From assembly GCF_900100795.1 (NCBI RefSeq), contig NZ_FNCO01000005.1, positions 1-64,000 on the forward strand: a stretch of DNA of 64,000 nucleotides, in the 5' to 3' direction. Below the pieces are notes generated by a model, which made no database searches, was not told where the DNA came from, and was given only the letters and a program-made list of their open reading frames with translations. Shown here piece after piece: positions 43,358 to 52,633 of the stretch; the first letter of the stretch is position 1; every line of letters starts with the position of its first letter. Source of the DNA: Pseudomonas abietaniphila. Lineage in GTDB: Bacteria; Pseudomonadota; Gammaproteobacteria; Pseudomonadales; Pseudomonadaceae. The position numbers were made by a program, and so were the translations under genes.

Positions 43358-44104
43358 ATGAGCCAAATCGAATTGCAAGACCAGGATCCCGTGTTCCAGT
43401 TGAAGGGCAGCATGCTGGCCATCACCGTGCTGGAACTGGCCCGCAACAACCTCGAAGCGCTGGATCGTCAATTGGCGGCAAAAGTCGCCCAGGCCCCGAA
43501 CTTCTTCAGCAATACCCCGCTGGTGCTGGCGCTGGACAAGCTGCCGCCCAACGAAGGCGCGATTGACCTGCCGACAATGATGCGCATCTGCCGCCAGCAT
43601 GGTCTGCGCACATTGGCCATCCGCGCCAACCGCATTGAAGACATCGCCGCCGCCATCGCCATCGATCTGCCCGTGTTGCCACCGTCCGGCGCGCGGGAGC
43701 GACCGCTCGATCCGACGGAAGGCGAAGTCCGGAAAAAACCTGAAATCATCGAGAAACCACCCGAGCCGCTGATCAAGCCGACCAAGATAATCACGGCCCC
43801 GGTGCGCGGCGGTCAGCAGATTTATGCCCAGGGCTCGGACCTGGTGGTGATTTCCTCCGTCAGCCCGGGCGCGGAACTTCTCGCCGATGGCAACATCCAT
43901 GTGTATGGTCCCATGCGGGGTCGGGCACTGGCAGGCATCAAAGGCGATACCAAAGCGCGGATTTTCTGCCAGCAAATGGTGGCCGAACTGGTCTCCATCG
44001 CCGGGCAATACAAGGTTTCCGAAGACCTGCGCAGAGATCCTCTGTGGGGAGCCGGGGTACAGGTCAGTCTGTCCGGCGACGTGTTGAACATCACCCGTCT
44101 TTAA
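43358..44104 (+). CDS. minC: Septum-site-determining protein MinC
   Basis: Inhibitor of FtsZ ring assembly away from midcell (248 aa). The N-terminal domain (about 1-110) starts [20 protein letters not shown], a Pro-rich linker follows (about 112-150), and the C-terminal beta-helical domain contains [35 protein letters not shown] and [17 protein letters not shown], the MinD- and septum-targeting region. ATG at 43358 matches known MinC starts. minD follows after 198 bp with an intervening leader. Confidence 0.96.
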   Translation: MSQIELQDQDPVFQLKGSMLAITVLELARNNLEALDRQLAAKVAQAPNFFSNTPLVLALDKLPPNEGAIDLPTMMRICRQHGLRTLAIRANRIEDIAAAIAIDLPVLPPSGARERPLDPTEGEVRKKPEIIEKPPEPLIKPTKIITAPVRGGQQIYAQGSDLVVISSVSPGAELLADGNIHVYGPMRGRALAGIKGDTKARIFCQQMVAELVSIAGQYKVSEDLRRDPLWGAGVQVSLSGDVLNITRL

Positions 44105-44302
44105 CGGATACTGCGCCATTTTCAAAGCCACTCTGATTCACCGCGAAAACGATGCAAAGGGAAAGGAAATCCGGGAAATTCATTTGTTTTCTCGAAACAT
44201 GAGCCTCCTTCAGGCGCGTGTCTTCACCGTTGCTCGCATCACGCTGTGTCACGAGGGGCTCTTCAGGGACTAAAAATCCTTTTCCTCTAGGGGTGATTCA
44301 CC

Positions 44303-45115
44303 TTGGCCAAGATTCTCGTGGTTACATCCGGCAAGGGTGGTGTGGGCAAGACCACCACCAGCGCCGCTATCGGTACCGGTCTCGCTCTGCGCGGCCACAA
44401 AACAGTGATCGTCGACTTCGACGTCGGCCTGCGTAACCTCGACCTGATCATGGGTTGCGAGCGTCGCGTCGTTTATGACTTCGTCAACGTGGTCAACGGC
44501 GAAGCCAACCTGCAACAGGCCCTGATCAAAGACAAGCGCCTTGAGAATCTGTACGTATTGGCGGCCAGCCAGACCCGTGACAAAGACGCGCTGACCCAGG
44601 AAGGCGTCGAAAAAGTTCTTATGCAACTCAAGCAGGACTTTGAGTTCGTGGTTTGCGATTCCCCGGCAGGTATCGAAAAAGGCGCTCATCTGGCCATGTA
44701 CTTCGCTGACGAAGCGATCGTCGTGACCAACCCGGAAGTCTCCTCCGTACGTGACTCGGACCGTATGCTGGGCCTGCTGGCGAGCAAATCCCGCCGCGCT
44801 GAAAACAATGAAGACCCGATCAAGGAACACCTGCTGCTGACCCGCTATAACCCGCAGCGAGTGAGCGATGGCGAAATGCTGGGCGTCGAAGATGTCAAGG
44901 AGATCCTCTCGGTCACCTTGCTCGGCGTGATCCCGGAATCCCAGGCGGTGCTCAAGGCATCCAACTCGGGCGTGCCTGTAATCCTCGATGACCAGAGCGA
45001 TGCCGGACAGGCCTACAGTGACGCCGTTGATCGTTTGCTGGGCAAAGCCGTCGAGCACCGTTTCCTGGACGTAAAGAAAAAAGGATTTTTGGAACGTCTG
45101 TTCGGGGGTAATTAA
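44303..45115 (+). CDS. minD: Septum-site-determining ATPase MinD
   Basis: Membrane-associated oscillating ATPase (270 aa) that recruits MinC and is released by MinE. It has the deviant Walker A KGGVGKTT (about 10-17), [10 protein letters not shown], the switch region [11 protein letters not shown] and a C-terminal amphipathic membrane-targeting helix ([13 protein letters not shown]). The start is TTG at 44303, preceded by TAGGGGTG, as in other Pseudomonas minD genes. The stop overlaps minE as TAATG. Confidence 0.97.
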   Translation: MAKILVVTSGKGGVGKTTTSAAIGTGLALRGHKTVIVDFDVGLRNLDLIMGCERRVVYDFVNVVNGEANLQQALIKDKRLENLYVLAASQTRDKDALTQEGVEKVLMQLKQDFEFVVCDSPAGIEKGAHLAMYFADEAIVVTNPEVSSVRDSDRMLGLLASKSRRAENNEDPIKEHLLLTRYNPQRVSDGEMLGVEDVKEILSVTLLGVIPESQAVLKASNSGVPVILDDQSDAGQAYSDAVDRLLGKAVEHRFLDVKKKGFLERLFGGN

Positions 45116-45369
45116 TGAGTATTTTTGACTTCTTTCGTGCCAACAAAAAGCCAAGCACCGCGTCGGTAGCGAAAGAGCGTCTACAGATCATCGTGGCGCA
45201 CGAACGCGGCCAACGCAGCACCCCGGATTACCTGCCAGCCTTGCAGAAGGAACTGGTGGAGGTCATCCGAAAATACGTCAATATCGGCAACGATGACGTG
45301 CATGTCGCGTTGGAAAACGACGGCAGCTGCTCGATTCTGGAACTCAATATCACCCTGCCTGATCGTTGA
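45115..45369 (+). CDS. minE: Cell division topological specificity factor MinE
   Basis: An 84-aa protein that stimulates MinD ATPase and restricts MinCD to the poles. The N-terminal membrane and MinD-binding part [20 protein letters not shown] is followed by [13 protein letters not shown] and the C-terminal dimerisation domain. Its ATG shares one base with the minD stop, so the two are translationally coupled. Confidence 0.97.
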   Translation: MSIFDFFRANKKPSTASVAKERLQIIVAHERGQRSTPDYLPALQKELVEVIRKYVNIGNDDVHVALENDGSCSILELNITLPDR

Positions 45370-45386
45370 TCGAAACGGCAGTCGCC

Positions 45387-45441
45387 ACGGCGGCTCGGTC
45401 ACCTGAACCCTTTTGCGGGGTGCGGGTGAGCGAGCCGCCGT
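45387..45441. terminator. Inverted repeat after minE, possible terminator
   Basis: ACGGCGGCTCG and CGAGCCGCCGT are exact inverses around a 33-base loop, which itself pairs in part (TCACC/GGTGA). No T-run follows, so intrinsic termination would be weak. Confidence 0.45.
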
Positions 45442-45499
45442 TGGTGCTTTCAACGGGTCTGTTTTTTGCGACGAGACCGTTTAGCTACGAGGCTGTTTG

Positions 45500-46135
45500 A
45501 TGCCGCTGTCCAATGTTCACATTCTCCATCAGGACGACGCCGTGCTGGTGGTGAACAAACCCACCCTGCTGCTCTCGGTGCCCGGTCGTGCCGACGACAA
45601 CAAGGATTGCCTGATCACGCGCCTGCAGGAAAACGGCTACCCCGAGGCGCGTATCGTCCATCGGCTGGACTGGGAAACCTCCGGCATCATCCTGCTGGCC
45701 CGCGACGCGGACACGCACCGCGAACTGTCTCGTCAGTTTCATGACCGGGAAACCGAGAAAGCGTACACCGCGCTGGCCTGGGGACAGCCCGCGCTGGACA
45801 GCGGCAGCATCGATTTGCCGTTGCGCTACGACCCGCCCACCAAGCCACGGCATGTGGTGGATCACGAGTTCGGCAAGCATGCGCTGACGTTCTGGAAGGT
45901 GCTGGAGCGTTTTGACACGCATTGCCGGGTGGAGCTGACGCCGATTACCGGGCGCTCGCATCAGTTGCGGGTGCATATGTTGTCGATTGGGCATCCGTTG
46001 CTGGGGGACGGGCTGTATGCGCATCCTGAGGCGTTGGCGGCGTACCCACGGTTGTGTCTGCACGCGAGTATGTTGGCGTTTACCCATCCTGTTTCGGGAG
46101 AGCGGTTGCGGTTTGAGTGTCCTGCGCCGTTTTGA
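45500..46135 (+). CDS. rluA: RluA-family rRNA/tRNA pseudouridine synthase
   Basis: Pseudouridine synthase of 211 aa with the catalytic motif RIVHRLDWETSGIILLA (Asp near 65), preceded by VNKPTLLLSVPGR and followed by KAYTALAWG and the C-terminal LTPITGRSHQLRVHM. There is no S4 domain, and the size matches RluA, which modifies 23S rRNA U746 and tRNA U32. It lies just after minE, as in other pseudomonads. ATG at 45500 was chosen over the TTG immediately before it. Confidence 0.88.
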   Translation: MPLSNVHILHQDDAVLVVNKPTLLLSVPGRADDNKDCLITRLQENGYPEARIVHRLDWETSGIILLARDADTHRELSRQFHDRETEKAYTALAWGQPALDSGSIDLPLRYDPPTKPRHVVDHEFGKHALTFWKVLERFDTHCRVELTPITGRSHQLRVHMLSIGHPLLGDGLYAHPEALAAYPRLCLHASMLAFTHPVSGERLRFECPAPF

Positions 46136-46245
46136 TTGCGCTGTTTTGTGGGTGGCCCCTGGATCGGTGGGGATATCCGTTTTCTGTAGTGATGCCGATG
46201 GGTCTGGCTAACGCCAGACCTGTTTCGCCTTCGGCGAGTTACTGG

Positions 46246-46349
46246 TGATCGTTCCCACGCTCCGCGTGCATGGCAAGACGCTCTGCGTCCAAGTCGACGC
46301 GGAGCGTCAATCGATGCATTACCACGCAGAGCGTGGTAACGATCAAACG
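46246..46349. repeat. Left copy of a ~105-bp direct repeat with internal palindrome
   Basis: TGATCGTTCCCACGCTCCGC is matched in inverse by GCAGAGCGTGGTAACGATCA near the other end, with GACGCTCTGCGTCCAAGTCG in the middle. The second copy is at 47292-47401. Confidence 0.85.
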
Positions 46350-46403
46350 CTCCTCGCATTCTTCATTCGGTCATCAATCGTCCGCACGCCCCCCCCCACG
46401 AAA

Positions 46404-47265
46404 TGTAGGAGCGCGCTTGCTCTGGGCCGCACTCGGACGATCTGCCGGGAACCGGCAGCAAGACCTGTGCATGCGGTATGTCAGGCATCATCGAGTCGCC
46501 TCATTTTGCTACCGCTGCGCGGCAGATCGCGGGCAAGCGCGCTCCTACGGCCTCCGGCCAGAATCAAAAGCCGCGAACCCTCCTCAATCCCGAGCCTGGC
46601 CGGAGGGAACGCACGTTATGCCTGGCACAGCCTTGCTTCTGCCTGGAAGGCGTAGGAGCGCGCTTGCCCGCGATCTGCCGGGAACCGGCAGCAAGACCGG
46701 TGCATGCGGTATGTCAGGCATAACCGAGTCGTCTGATTTTGCTACCGCTGCGCGGCAGATCGCGGGCAAGCGCGCTCCTACGGCGTCCGGCCAGAATCAA
46801 AAGCCGCGAACCCTCCTCAATCCCGAGCCTGGCCGGAGGGAACGCACGTTATGCCTGGCACAGCCTTGCTTCTGCCTGGAAGGCGTAGGAGCGTGGCTCG
46901 TCCCGCGATCTGCCGGGAACCGGCAGCAAGACCTGTGCACGCGGGGTGTCAGGCCTCATCGAGTCGCTTGATTTTGCTTCCGCTGCGCGGCAAATCGCGG
47001 GCAAGCACGCTCCTACGGCCTCCGGCCAGAATCAAAAGCCGCGAACCCTCCTCAATCCCGAGCCTGGCCGGAGGGAACGCACGTTATGCCTGGCACAGCC
47101 TTGCTTCTGCCTGGAAGGCGTAGGAGCGCGCTTGCCCGCGATCTGCCGGGAACCGGCAGCAAGACCTGTGCACGCGGGTGTCAGGCCTCATCGAGTCGCT
47201 TGATTTTGCTTCCGCTGCGCGGTAGATCGTCCGAGTGCGGCCCAGAGCAAGCGCGCTCCTACAGG
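46404..47265. repeat. Tandem array of about 234-bp units built from GTAGGAGCG palindromes
   Basis: Units start GTAGGAGCG... at about 46405, 46652, 46885 and 47120. Each contains an inverted pair (GATCTGCCGGGAACCGGCAG then GCGGCAGATCGCGGGCAAGC) and a spacer reading AATCAAAAGCCGCGAACCCT (positions 46562, 46795, 47030). The spacers are nearly identical in the three full copies. Part of the unit also occurs in the loop of the inverted repeat near 30460-30600. Confidence 0.9.
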
Positions 47266-47291
47266 GACTGCGTCATTCCGAAGTTTCTGGG

Positions 47292-47401
47292 TGATCGTTC
47301 CCACGCTCCGCGTGGGAATGCAGGGCAAGACGCTCTGCGTCCAAGTCGACGCGGAGCGTCAATCGATGCATTACCACGCAGAGCGTGGGAACGATCAGAC
47401 G
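47292..47401. repeat. Right copy of the ~105-bp direct repeat
   Basis: It differs from the left copy mainly by a 6-base insertion (GGGAATGCAGG in place of GCATGG) and GGGAACGATC in place of GGTAACGATC. A second short GTGGGAACGATCAGA follows at 47410. Confidence 0.85.
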
Positions 47402-47498
47402 TTTCTGCGTGGGAACGATCAGAAAATCCTACAACCACCAAGCTCGCTACCTCACCCAGAGGCCTGTAAACTCCCGCCATTGCTGTCTGGAGTAACTT

Positions 47499-48788
47499 AT
47501 GCGCGAAGAGTTGAACCAAGGCCTGATCGATTTCCTCAAGGCCTCTCCCACCCCGTTTCACGCCACCGCAAGCCTTGTGCAACGTCTCGAAGGCGCCGGT
47601 TATCAGCGCCTGGACGAACGTGAGCCATGGCACACCGAAGCCGGCGGCCGCTACTACGTCACCCGTAACGACTCCTCCCTCGTCGCCTTCAAACTCGGCC
47701 GTCTTTCGCCATTGATCGGCGGTATCCGCCTGGTCGGCGCACACACCGACAGCCCGTGCCTGCGCGTCAAGCCGCAGCCCGAACTGCAGCGCCAGGGCTT
47801 CTGGCAACTGGGCGTCGAAGTCTACGGCGGCGCCCTGCTCGCCCCGTGGTTCGACCGCGACCTGTCGCTGGCCGGCCGTGTCACCTTCCGCCGTGACGGC
47901 AAGGTCGAAAGCCAGCTGATCGACTTCAAACTGCCGATCGCGATCATCCCGAACCTGGCGATCCACCTCAATCGCACCGCCAACGAAGGCTGGCCGATCA
48001 ACCCGCAGAACGAACTGCCGCCGATCCTCGCGCAAGTCGCTGGCGACGAGCGTGCAGACTTTCGCGCACTGCTCACCGACCAGCTCGCCCGTGAGCACGG
48101 CCTGAACGCCGACGTGGTGCTCGATTACGAGCTGAGTTTCTACGACACCCAAAGCGCGGCCGTCATCGGTCTCAACGGCGACTTCATCGCTGGCGCGCGC
48201 CTGGACAACCTGCTGTCGTGCTTCGCCGGTCTGCAAGCGTTGCTCAATGCCGATGGCGACGAAACATGCCTGTTGATCTGCACCGACCACGAAGAAGTCG
48301 GCTCGACCTCCGCCTGCGGCGCTGATGGCCCGATGCTGGAGCAAGTGCTGCAACGTCTGCTGCCCGAGGGCGACGACTATGTGCGCACCATCCAGAAGTC
48401 GCTGCTGATCTCTGCCGACAACGCCCACGGCGTGCACCCGAACTATGCCGAGAAGCACGACGGCAACCACGGCCCGAAACTCAACGCCGGCCCGGTGATC
48501 AAGGTCAACACCAACCAGCGTTATGCCACCAACAGCGAAACCGCCGGGTTCTTCCGTCATCTGTGCATGGCCGAGGAAGTGCCGGTGCAGAGCTTCGTGG
48601 TTCGTACCGACATGGCCTGCGGCTCGACCATCGGCCCGATCACCGCCGGTCATCTGGGCGTGCGCACGGTCGACATCGGCTTGCCGACCTTCGCCATGCA
48701 CTCCATCCGTGAGCTGGCGGGCAGTCAGGACCTGGCGCATCTGGTGAAGGTGCTCAGCGCGTTTTACGCCAGCGCAGAGCTGCCATAG
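47499..48788 (+). CDS. apeB: M18-family aminopeptidase
   Basis: Zinc aminopeptidase (429 aa) of the M18 aspartyl-aminopeptidase family, forming large cytosolic complexes. Metal ligands and catalytic residues lie in [13 protein letters not shown] (about 77-89), [10 protein letters not shown] (about 229-238), [17 protein letters not shown] (about 262-278) and a late [11 protein letters not shown]. The ATG at 47499 gives [20 protein letters not shown], typical of the family. It stands alone after the repeat region. Confidence 0.93.
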   Translation: MREELNQGLIDFLKASPTPFHATASLVQRLEGAGYQRLDEREPWHTEAGGRYYVTRNDSSLVAFKLGRLSPLIGGIRLVGAHTDSPCLRVKPQPELQRQGFWQLGVEVYGGALLAPWFDRDLSLAGRVTFRRDGKVESQLIDFKLPIAIIPNLAIHLNRTANEGWPINPQNELPPILAQVAGDERADFRALLTDQLAREHGLNADVVLDYELSFYDTQSAAVIGLNGDFIAGARLDNLLSCFAGLQALLNADGDETCLLICTDHEEVGSTSACGADGPMLEQVLQRLLPEGDDYVRTIQKSLLISADNAHGVHPNYAEKHDGNHGPKLNAGPVIKVNTNQRYATNSETAGFFRHLCMAEEVPVQSFVVRTDMACGSTIGPITAGHLGVRTVDIGLPTFAMHSIRELAGSQDLAHLVKVLSAFYASAELP

Positions 48789-48939
48789 GCAACGCAACCG
48801 CTGTCTGAACCGGCTGGCGAATGCTTTCGCTTTCGTCAGCCAACGAGCACCTCAACGCAGGTGTTGCGGCCCTCGCCGCTCCCGCTGACAAATCCGGCCT
48901 AGACTCTCTGTATCTGTCACAAACAGAGGGCCAGCCATC

Positions 48940-49104
48940 ATGGACGACTATTTCTCTATCCTGATCCCGGTCGTGATCGGGATGCTGATGCTGTGCGTGG
49001 GCTTCAGCTATCGCGAATACCGCAGCGGCGTTGCGTCGATCACCCTTGGCATGGTGCTGATGCTCGGCACTGCCGCAATTCACATCCTGGACAGGCTCAC
49101 CTGA
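48940..49104 (+). CDS. Small two-helix membrane protein, 54 aa, hypothetical
   Basis: The frame from ATG at 48940 to TGA at 49102 encodes MDDYFSILIPVVIGMLMLCV, then GFSYREYRSG, then a second hydrophobic helix ending AAIHILDRLT. GAGGGCCAG lies about 8 bases upstream. The strong two-helix hairpin pattern and codon choice like the neighbours make it a likely real gene. I recall no function. It is the same orientation as the aminopeptidase and MscS genes that flank it. Confidence 0.6.
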   Translation: MDDYFSILIPVVIGMLMLCVGFSYREYRSGVASITLGMVLMLGTAAIHILDRLT

Positions 49105-49254
49105 TCCCACGAACGTGAAGTGATTGGCGGGTTGCAGCGCAAAATGCTTCTCGCCAACACCTGACACCGCTCGTAAACTCACTTTTTTGCCTGAATGCCC
49201 GGCCGACGTCGCCTGGTCGCATGAGGCGCCTGTCGATTCGAGGTTCATTGCCTG

Positions 49255-51444
49255 GTGATTGTTTCCGCCCGCCTGTCCGTCATGCCGCGCCTGTTCCTGA
49301 TTTGTCTGCTGACGCTGTTTCCCTTCGCGCTGACCCAGGCCGCTGGCCTGCCCAGCCTTTTGAGCGGCCAGAAAGCCCAGCCCCAGGCACAAGAGCCGCT
49401 GGGTCAGTCACTCGACGAGGTGATCACCTCGCTGGAGAACGATCAGCAACGCAGCAAGTTGCTTGATGACCTGAAAAAACTCCGTGACGCCACCAAGAAA
49501 GCCCAACCCACCGCCGAACAGGGTGTATTGGGGCTGATCGGCAGCACGCTGTCGGGCTTCGAGAAGCAGTTCACCGGCGATGACAGCCCGCTCAGCCGAT
49601 GGGGCGACGAGGTGTCGCTGGCCGAGCAGGAACTGATGGACCTGATGCTGCCGGCCAACCAGTGGTGGCCGATCATCTTCGGCTTCGCCGTGGTCATTGC
49701 GCTGTGGAGCCTGCTGGCGGCGGCGCTGATCTGGCTCAGCCACCGGGTTCGCGTGCGTTTCGGCCTGTCGGAAGAACTGCCGCAACACCCTCGCCCTTCT
49801 GACATGCTGCGCTTTGCCCTGCGCAAACTCGGCCCTTGGCTGATCGCGCTGGTGATCACCGTCTACCTGAGCTACTCCCTGCCGCCGTCGTTGGGCCGCG
49901 ACCTGGCGATGGTGCTGGCTTATGCGTTGGTGGTCGGCACGTTGTTTTCGGCGATCTGCGTAATCGCGTTTTCGCTGCTGGACGGTCCGCACCGGCATCA
50001 GGCGCTGCATATCCTGCGCCATCAGGCCTTCCGTCCACTGTGGTGGATCGGCAGCTTTGCGGCGTTCGGCGAAGCCTTGAGTGATCCACGCCTTGTCGCC
50101 AGCCTGGGCGTGCATCTGGCCCATACCGCAGCCACCTTGGCCAACGTTATGGCGGCAGTGTCCACGGGACTGTTCATCGTCCGCTTCCGTCGCCCGATTG
50201 CACACTTGATCCGCAATCAGCCGCTGTCCCGGCGCCTGAAACGCCGGGCGCTGAGCGACACCATCGAGATTCTCGGCAGCTTCTGGTACTTGCCTGCGAT
50301 GGTGCTGGTGGGCGTCTCGCTGTTCGCCACGTTCTTCTCGGCGGGCGACACCAGCACCGCGCTGCGCCAGTCGCTGATCTGCACCGTGTTGCTGGTGGTG
50401 TGCATGGTGCTCAACGGCCTTGTGCGTCGCCATTCGCAGAAACCGTCCCACGGCCACAAACGCCATGCGCTCTACTCGGACCGATTGAAAAGCTTCTTCT
50501 ACACCGTGGTGCATCTGGTGGTCTGGCTTGTGTTCATCGAGCTGGGCCTGCGGGTCTGGGGCCTGTCGCTGATTCGCTTTTCCGAAGGCGACGGTCACGA
50601 CATCAGCGTGCGCTTTGCAGGCCTTGCGACGACGCTGATGTTCGCCTGGCTGGTCTGGATTCTGGCCGACACTGCGATTCATCACGCCCTGACCCGCTCG
50701 CGCAAAGGCCTGGCTAACGCCCGTGCGCAGACCATGATGCCGCTGATCCGCAACGTGCTGTTCGTGACCATTTTCATCATCGCCGTGATTGTGGCGCTGG
50801 CGAACATGGGCATGAACGTTACGCCGCTTCTGGCGGGTGCCGGTGTGATCGGCCTGGCGATCGGTTTCGGCGCGCAGTCGCTGGTGGCGGACCTGATCAC
50901 CGGCTTGTTCATCATCATTGAGGACTCGCTGGCGATCGACGATTACGTGGACGTGGGCGGACACCTGGGCACGGTCGAAGGGCTGACCATCCGCACGGTC
51001 CGGCTGCGGGACATCGACGGTATCGTCCACACGATCCCGTTCAGCGAGATCAAGAGCATCCAGAACTATTCGCGGGAGTTCGGCTACGCCATCTTCCGCA
51101 TCGCCATTCCGTCGAACATGAACATCGACGACGCGCTGAAGATGATCCGCGACGTCGGCCAGAAGATGCGCACCGACCCCTTGCAACGCCGAAACATCTG
51201 GTCGCCGCTGGAAATTCAGGGTGTCGAGAGTTTCGAGTCGGGCAACGCCATCCTGCGGGCGCGCTTCAAGACGGCCCCGATCAAACAATGGGAAGTGTCC
51301 CGGGCGTTCAACCTGTCGCTCAAACGCTATCTCGATGAAGCGGGGATGGACCTGGCGACACCGCGTTTGAATGTGCAGGTCAGCACCAGCGGCGGCAGCG
51401 TGAGTGAACTGCGCGGGAAGAAGGATGATGCATCGGCCAACTGA
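49255..51444 (+). CDS. Large MscS-family mechanosensitive channel
   Basis: Inner-membrane channel (729 aa) releasing solutes on hypo-osmotic shock. A signal peptide (ending LTQAAGLPS) precedes a periplasmic helical domain (about 30-130), then about ten membrane helices, with the pore-lining and beta domain at about 500-600 (LLAGAGVIGLAIGFGAQSLV, DYVDVGGHLGTVEGLTIRTV, HTIPFSEIKSIQNYSR) and the cytoplasmic vestibule after that. Extra N-terminal helices place it with the larger YbdG/MscK-like paralogs rather than minimal MscS. GTG at 49255 or ATG at 49282 may be the true start. Confidence 0.9.
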   Translation: MIVSARLSVMPRLFLICLLTLFPFALTQAAGLPSLLSGQKAQPQAQEPLGQSLDEVITSLENDQQRSKLLDDLKKLRDATKKAQPTAEQGVLGLIGSTLSGFEKQFTGDDSPLSRWGDEVSLAEQELMDLMLPANQWWPIIFGFAVVIALWSLLAAALIWLSHRVRVRFGLSEELPQHPRPSDMLRFALRKLGPWLIALVITVYLSYSLPPSLGRDLAMVLAYALVVGTLFSAICVIAFSLLDGPHRHQALHILRHQAFRPLWWIGSFAAFGEALSDPRLVASLGVHLAHTAATLANVMAAVSTGLFIVRFRRPIAHLIRNQPLSRRLKRRALSDTIEILGSFWYLPAMVLVGVSLFATFFSAGDTSTALRQSLICTVLLVVCMVLNGLVRRHSQKPSHGHKRHALYSDRLKSFFYTVVHLVVWLVFIELGLRVWGLSLIRFSEGDGHDISVRFAGLATTLMFAWLVWILADTAIHHALTRSRKGLANARAQTMMPLIRNVLFVTIFIIAVIVALANMGMNVTPLLAGAGVIGLAIGFGAQSLVADLITGLFIIIEDSLAIDDYVDVGGHLGTVEGLTIRTVRLRDIDGIVHTIPFSEIKSIQNYSREFGYAIFRIAIPSNMNIDDALKMIRDVGQKMRTDPLQRRNIWSPLEIQGVESFESGNAILRARFKTAPIKQWEVSRAFNLSLKRYLDEAGMDLATPRLNVQVSTSGGSVSELRGKKDDASAN

Positions 51445-51465
51445 TGCATCAGGTCACGGGACTAA

Positions 51466-51489
51466 GGGTTGCCGGCAAGCAGGCAACCC
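51466..51489. terminator. Hairpin between convergent MscS and binding-protein genes
   Basis: GGGTTGCC-GGCAAGCA-GGCAACCC, an 8-bp perfect stem in the 64-bp gap between two convergent genes. It lacks a strong T-run; a bidirectional terminator is plausible. Confidence 0.5.
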
Positions 51490-51508
51490 CATTCCCTTCA
51501 AGCAACCG

Positions 51509-52417
51509 TTACGGGTTGATTGCCGCCGTCTTGTTGCCCTCAACCATCGCCGCAAAACGCTGTTTGTTCGCGGCGTAGTACGCGGCTACGACTTTTTCAG
51601 GTGAGCTGCCCTGCTCCCGCGCTTCGGACATCATTGACTGCAAATCAGCCTGCGGAATGGAGAAGTGGGTGAAGAACTGCGCCACTTTCGGGTACTGCGC
51701 GCTGAACCCTTTGCGGGCGACGACATGAATCTGCTCGGTGCCGCCAAACAGATGCTCCGGGTCATCCAGGTAACGCAGCGGGTATTTGGCGAACATCCAG
51801 TGCGGGCTCCAGGCGTTGACCAGTGACCACTTCCCGCGTTTGAGGTTGCGGTCCAGTTCACTGAGCATGCCGCTTTCCGAAGACGCGACCATTTTGTAGC
51901 CGACGATCTTCTTATCGTTGAGGACTTTCTCGGTCAGTTTGTACTGCCCGTTGCCCACCTCGGACGTCAGGATCTTGCCGTCGAATTTCTCCGAGATGCC
52001 CGGCTTGTTCAGGTCAGCAAGGCTCGACACCTCGCTGGCAGGCACGATGTCCGGCACCGACATGCCGATGCGTCCCTCATACAGCACGCCCAAGTCTTCG
52101 AGCTTGTCCTTGTACTTGTCGTAGAAAGCCTTGTGCGTGCCCGGCAACCAGACCATCGGGATGAGATCGATATTACCGTTGGCCATGGCCTGGAACTGAA
52201 TGCCGATGTCGGCCATCACCAGCTTGACCGGCTGTTTCAACTGATCTTCCAACACCAGGTTGGCCAGCTTCACCGTGATTTCCGTGTCCGACCAGTTCAC
52301 CCATCCGATGCGCACGGGCGGTTGATCCGCGGCGTGGCTCATCAGGCTCACAGTCGTCAAGGCAATCCCTGCTAACCAACCAATACGTTTTTTCTTATAC
52401 GGCGAATAAGCATCCAT
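51509..52417 (-). CDS. Betaine-type ABC transporter substrate-binding protein (OpuAC family)
   Basis: Periplasmic binding protein (302 aa) with a signal peptide ending SLMSHAADQP. It has OpuAC features: IGWVNWSDTEITVKLANLVL (about 36-55), NGNIDLIPMVWLPGTHKAFY (about 84-103) and VNAWSPHWMFAKYPLRYLDD (about 209-228). Trp residues at these sites suit a quaternary-amine cage. There is no permease or ATPase beside it. It is divergent from the demethylase gene, with TGTACA sites between them, so ligand and enzyme substrate are probably related betaines. ATG at 52417 begins MDAYSPYKKKR. Confidence 0.87.
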   Translation of the reverse strand: MDAYSPYKKKRIGWLAGIALTTVSLMSHAADQPPVRIGWVNWSDTEITVKLANLVLEDQLKQPVKLVMADIGIQFQAMANGNIDLIPMVWLPGTHKAFYDKYKDKLEDLGVLYEGRIGMSVPDIVPASEVSSLADLNKPGISEKFDGKILTSEVGNGQYKLTEKVLNDKKIVGYKMVASSESGMLSELDRNLKRGKWSLVNAWSPHWMFAKYPLRYLDDPEHLFGGTEQIHVVARKGFSAQYPKVAQFFTHFSIPQADLQSMMSEAREQGSSPEKVVAAYYAANKQRFAAMVEGNKTAAINP

Positions 52418-52538
52418 CGTGCATGTCCCCTGTCGTGTATGGGTGTTACTGGGTGCGGCAGTGAAAGTGTCGAATCGCCAGTCTCGGCCAGCTGTTCGGC
52501 CGATAGTAGCCACACAGAGAGTGGGGGCGCAAGCGAAA

Positions 52539-52576
52539 TGTACACCTGCGTCATCCATGCTTGACACTCATGTACA
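52539..52576. promoter_or_regulatory. Paired TGTACA operators in the divergent binding-protein/demethylase promoter
   Basis: ATGTACA occurs at 52538-52544 and 52570-52576, with the palindromic TGTACA cores 32 bp apart (about three helical turns). The right one lies between the -35 and -10 of the demethylase promoter. The same hexamer occurs twice upstream of the TetR gene (56389 and 56399), which points to the TetR protein as the binder. Confidence 0.6.
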
Positions 52577-52589
52577 TTCCACCTAATTT
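52561..52589 (+). promoter_or_regulatory. Sigma-70 promoter of the demethylase gene
   Basis: TTGACA at 52561-52566, a 17-bp spacer, then TAATTT at 52584-52589. The -35 is a perfect consensus. An AGGAG Shine-Dalgarno follows at 52619-52623 before the ATG at 52634. Placement of TGTACA within the spacer would allow repression by steric block. Confidence 0.6.
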
Positions 52590-52633
52590 TGCGTCAAACC
52601 AAGCCTGATGTTCCCCGACAGGAGCGCCCCACG

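Larger units (their letters stand above)
46136..47498. other. Repeat-filled intergenic region without a convincing gene
   Basis: This 1363-bp gap contains two direct repeats (46246-46349 and 47292-47401) and, between them, an array of about 234-bp units (46404-47265). The several ORFs that run through it are repetitive in the same way as the DNA and lack start signals, so they are not taken as genes. The aminopeptidase promoter should lie in the last ~90 bp. Confidence 0.7.

Noticed and set aside
46270..47203. Several ORFs within the 234-bp repeat array
   Set aside because: The same frame recurs with each unit, the proteins are repeats of the REP sequence, and no ribosome-binding site or known domain is present.
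46404..47265. Possible CRISPR array
   Set aside because: Units are about 234 bp with conserved spacers, not short repeats with unique spacers, and no cas genes exist in the window.
49408..51288. 626-codon minus-strand frame opposite the MscS-family gene
   Set aside because: Same antisense effect; the plus-strand protein has full MscS motifs.
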